A stretch of DNA of 13,902 bases, taken from NCBI GenBank assembly GCA_900542965.1, contig UQPY01000050.1, positions 1 through 13,902 of the forward strand, in the 5' to 3' direction. Both the position numbers and the translations under genes were made by a program. This DNA is from an uncultured Collinsella sp. (GTDB lineage Bacteria; Actinomycetota; Coriobacteriia; Coriobacteriales; Coriobacteriaceae). Below the pieces are notes generated by a model that saw nothing but the letters and a program-made list of their open reading frames with translations, searched no databases and was not told the origin of the DNA. Below, piece after piece: positions 12,693 through 13,902 of this stretch; position 1 is the stretch's first letter, and the number at the start of each line of letters is the position of its first letter.

Positions 12693-12717
12693 TGGCACCA
12701 GCCATTCCGCTTATCAA
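12689..12717 (-). promoter_or_regulatory. promoter of the XRE gene
   Basis: On the minus strand, TTGATA (12717-12712) and CATAAA (12694-12689) are separated by 17 bases. The predicted start near 12682 falls inside the operator, as expected for autorepression. Confidence 0.45.
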
Positions 12718-12762
12718 AAATGCCCATCGCAGATTCATAGCTAGGAAGGAGCCTCGATAAAC

Positions 12763-13776
12763 ATGAATGACGAGATGAAGGAGCCCGACGAGGAAAAGGC
12801 GCTCAGCGAGTCCGACGAGCGGAAGCCAGATTTCAAAGCCGAGCAGTTTTCTGATAGTGCTAGCGAAACCCCCTCCTCTGAAATTCCGCCATCAAACAAA
12901 GATGACGGCGCACGCAAAAATGAAGAAAACGACTCACTTCTAACGCGGGCCATTCATAAATTAGGCAAGAAAAAACGAGCGGCAATCGCAGCTGCCGTGG
13001 CAGTTGTCATCATCTTCAGTTTGCCCATGCTGTTTCCTCAATTGTTTTGTAGCCACAAACTATGGGCCAATGCAACCTGCACTAGCCCTCGTGTATGCAA
13101 AAGTTGCGGCAAAACCGAGGGAGAACCTCTCGGGCACGAATGGGAAGAAGCAACTTGTACGACACCGAAGACCTGCCAGCGTTGCGGCGAAACGAAAGGG
13201 GAGCCACTCGGACACCAACCGGGCTCGTGGACCAAAGAAGTCGACTACGTAGATGCCACTTCGAAGGAAATACGAGAATGCGAGAGATGCGGAGAGGTCG
13301 TTGACACCCGCAACGAGAAGGAAATCACATCTTTTCTTGGCGACGGAAAGTTTTCAATTTCACCTGAAGGCTTTATTGATCGACTTAACGAGAAATTCTC
13401 CAATATCCCCAATTGCAGCAGCATGAAGGCGAGTTACGAGCTAGACGATAGCGGCACGGGACTCGAGCTTCAGATAAAAAATGGCTCTACGCTTGCCGGT
13501 ATTGGAGGCTTTTTCTCGGACTCGAGCAGTCAACTACTATTCAGCTATCTTGGATCCGAAAACTGCTTCAAAAACATAGTCATGTACTTCGAAAATACAG
13601 ATTATGCCGCGGCGACAGCATTAGCAACCATACAAGCGATTGATCCAACACTTTCATTTTCCGACGCTAAGGAGATTGGCGCTGCCTGCGTAGATACGCC
13701 AACTGTCAAAAATGGAATTACGTACGCAATCTTAGCTTCAAATGGAGAATACTGGCTGAGCGCCCGAATTGAATAA
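12763..13776 (+). CDS. membrane-anchored protein with tandem extracellular Cys repeats
   Basis: A 337-residue protein of unknown function. Residues 1-60 are an acidic, Ser/Glu/Asp-rich disordered tail. A basic stretch (GKKKR, 68-72) precedes one membrane helix (about 73-95), giving an N-in, C-out topology. The outside begins with Cys/His repeats: the unit ATC-T-P-x-x-C-x-x-CG-x-T-x-GEPLGH occurs at 104-125 and 130-151, with a half unit (CERCG, 173-177). The CxxC pairs could bind zinc or form disulphides. A ~150-residue C-terminal domain (about 185-337) has no motif I know; IRECERCGEVVDTR links the two. GGAAGGAG (12744-12751) is the ribosome site, 11 bases before the ATG. It is AT-richer than the amino-acid genes, and its neighbour is a dedicated repressor, so it looks like an accessory gene. 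Confidence 0.85.
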   Translation: MNDEMKEPDEEKALSESDERKPDFKAEQFSDSASETPSSEIPPSNKDDGARKNEENDSLLTRAIHKLGKKKRAAIAAAVAVVIIFSLPMLFPQLFCSHKLWANATCTSPRVCKSCGKTEGEPLGHEWEEATCTTPKTCQRCGETKGEPLGHQPGSWTKEVDYVDATSKEIRECERCGEVVDTRNEKEITSFLGDGKFSISPEGFIDRLNEKFSNIPNCSSMKASYELDDSGTGLELQIKNGSTLAGIGGFFSDSSSQLLFSYLGSENCFKNIVMYFENTDYAAATALATIQAIDPTLSFSDAKEIGAACVDTPTVKNGITYAILASNGEYWLSARIE

Positions 13777-13853
13777 TTTACTTTAATTGCTAAATGCAGA
13801 CGCCTCTTACTCGCGGCATATTAAAGTTCAACCCCTGCTAGCATCGTCAATCA

Positions 13854-13878
13854 AAACCACCCTTAAAAAGGGTGGTTT
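13854..13878 (+). terminator. intrinsic terminator after the Cys-repeat gene
   Basis: AAACCACCCTT (13854-13864) and AAGGGTGGTTT (13868-13878) form an 11-bp stem around AAA, 78 bases after the stop codon. It is flanked by A and T runs, so it could act in both directions; the T tract on the plus side is short (TTTGCTCTT). Confidence 0.75.
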
Positions 13879-13902
13879 GCTCTTAGGGTATAACCCACGG
13901 GC

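Overview
The window looks like a chromosomal stretch from a GC-rich Gram-positive gut actinobacterium of the class Coriobacteriia, most likely Collinsella. This is inference, based on high GC in coding positions, the protein families present, a Gram-positive/actinobacterial-type LexA box, and a dispersed intergenic element that I associate from memory with Collinsella. There are eleven intact protein genes, two truncated gene remnants and an unusual amount of structured intergenic DNA. I see no tRNA, rRNA, CRISPR array, insertion sequence or transposase.

Left part (1-4590): a MerR-family regulator (102-479, +); a 106-residue conserved protein of unknown function (579-899, +) lying between two same-orientation copies of a two-hairpin repeat (479-559 and 935-1015); then a leftward two-gene ABC export-type operon, with its ATPase at 3787-4488 and a 921-residue two-unit FtsX-like permease at 1016-3781. 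A decayed, inverted third copy of the repeat lies upstream of the ATPase.

Middle part (4600-6690): a GyrI-like protein gene (4760-5398, +) with a perfect 14-bp LexA (SOS) box in its promoter; a short intergenic RNA candidate whose loop is complementary to the ribosome binding site of an Abi_2/AbiF-type gene; the first ~42 codons of that abortive-infection gene, cut off and joined to the 3' end of ogt; and ogt itself (5711-6289, -), an O6-alkylguanine-DNA alkyltransferase. GyrI-like protein plus Ogt suggests a local theme of protection from DNA-alkylating agents.

Right-centre (6692-11984): a divergent aspartate-family amino-acid cluster. lysC and asd run left; thrC and thrB run right. Together they cover aspartate to aspartyl phosphate to aspartate semialdehyde, and homoserine to phosphohomoserine to threonine. 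The homoserine dehydrogenase step is missing from the window.

Three large hairpin-forming palindromes (6550-6679, 10977-11088, 12009-12123) punctuate this cluster. Two of them share nearly identical internal-loop sequences while their 26-28 bp outer stems and 14-16 bp inner stems are completely different and perfectly self-complementary. This is the most striking unexplained structure in the window.

Right end (12124-13902): a promoter and start fragment that may be the remnant of a flavin-reductase-type gene; a small XRE repressor (minus strand) and, divergently, an AT-richer gene for a membrane-anchored protein with tandem extracellular Cys4-type repeats. The two share one perfect palindromic operator placed between facing promoters.
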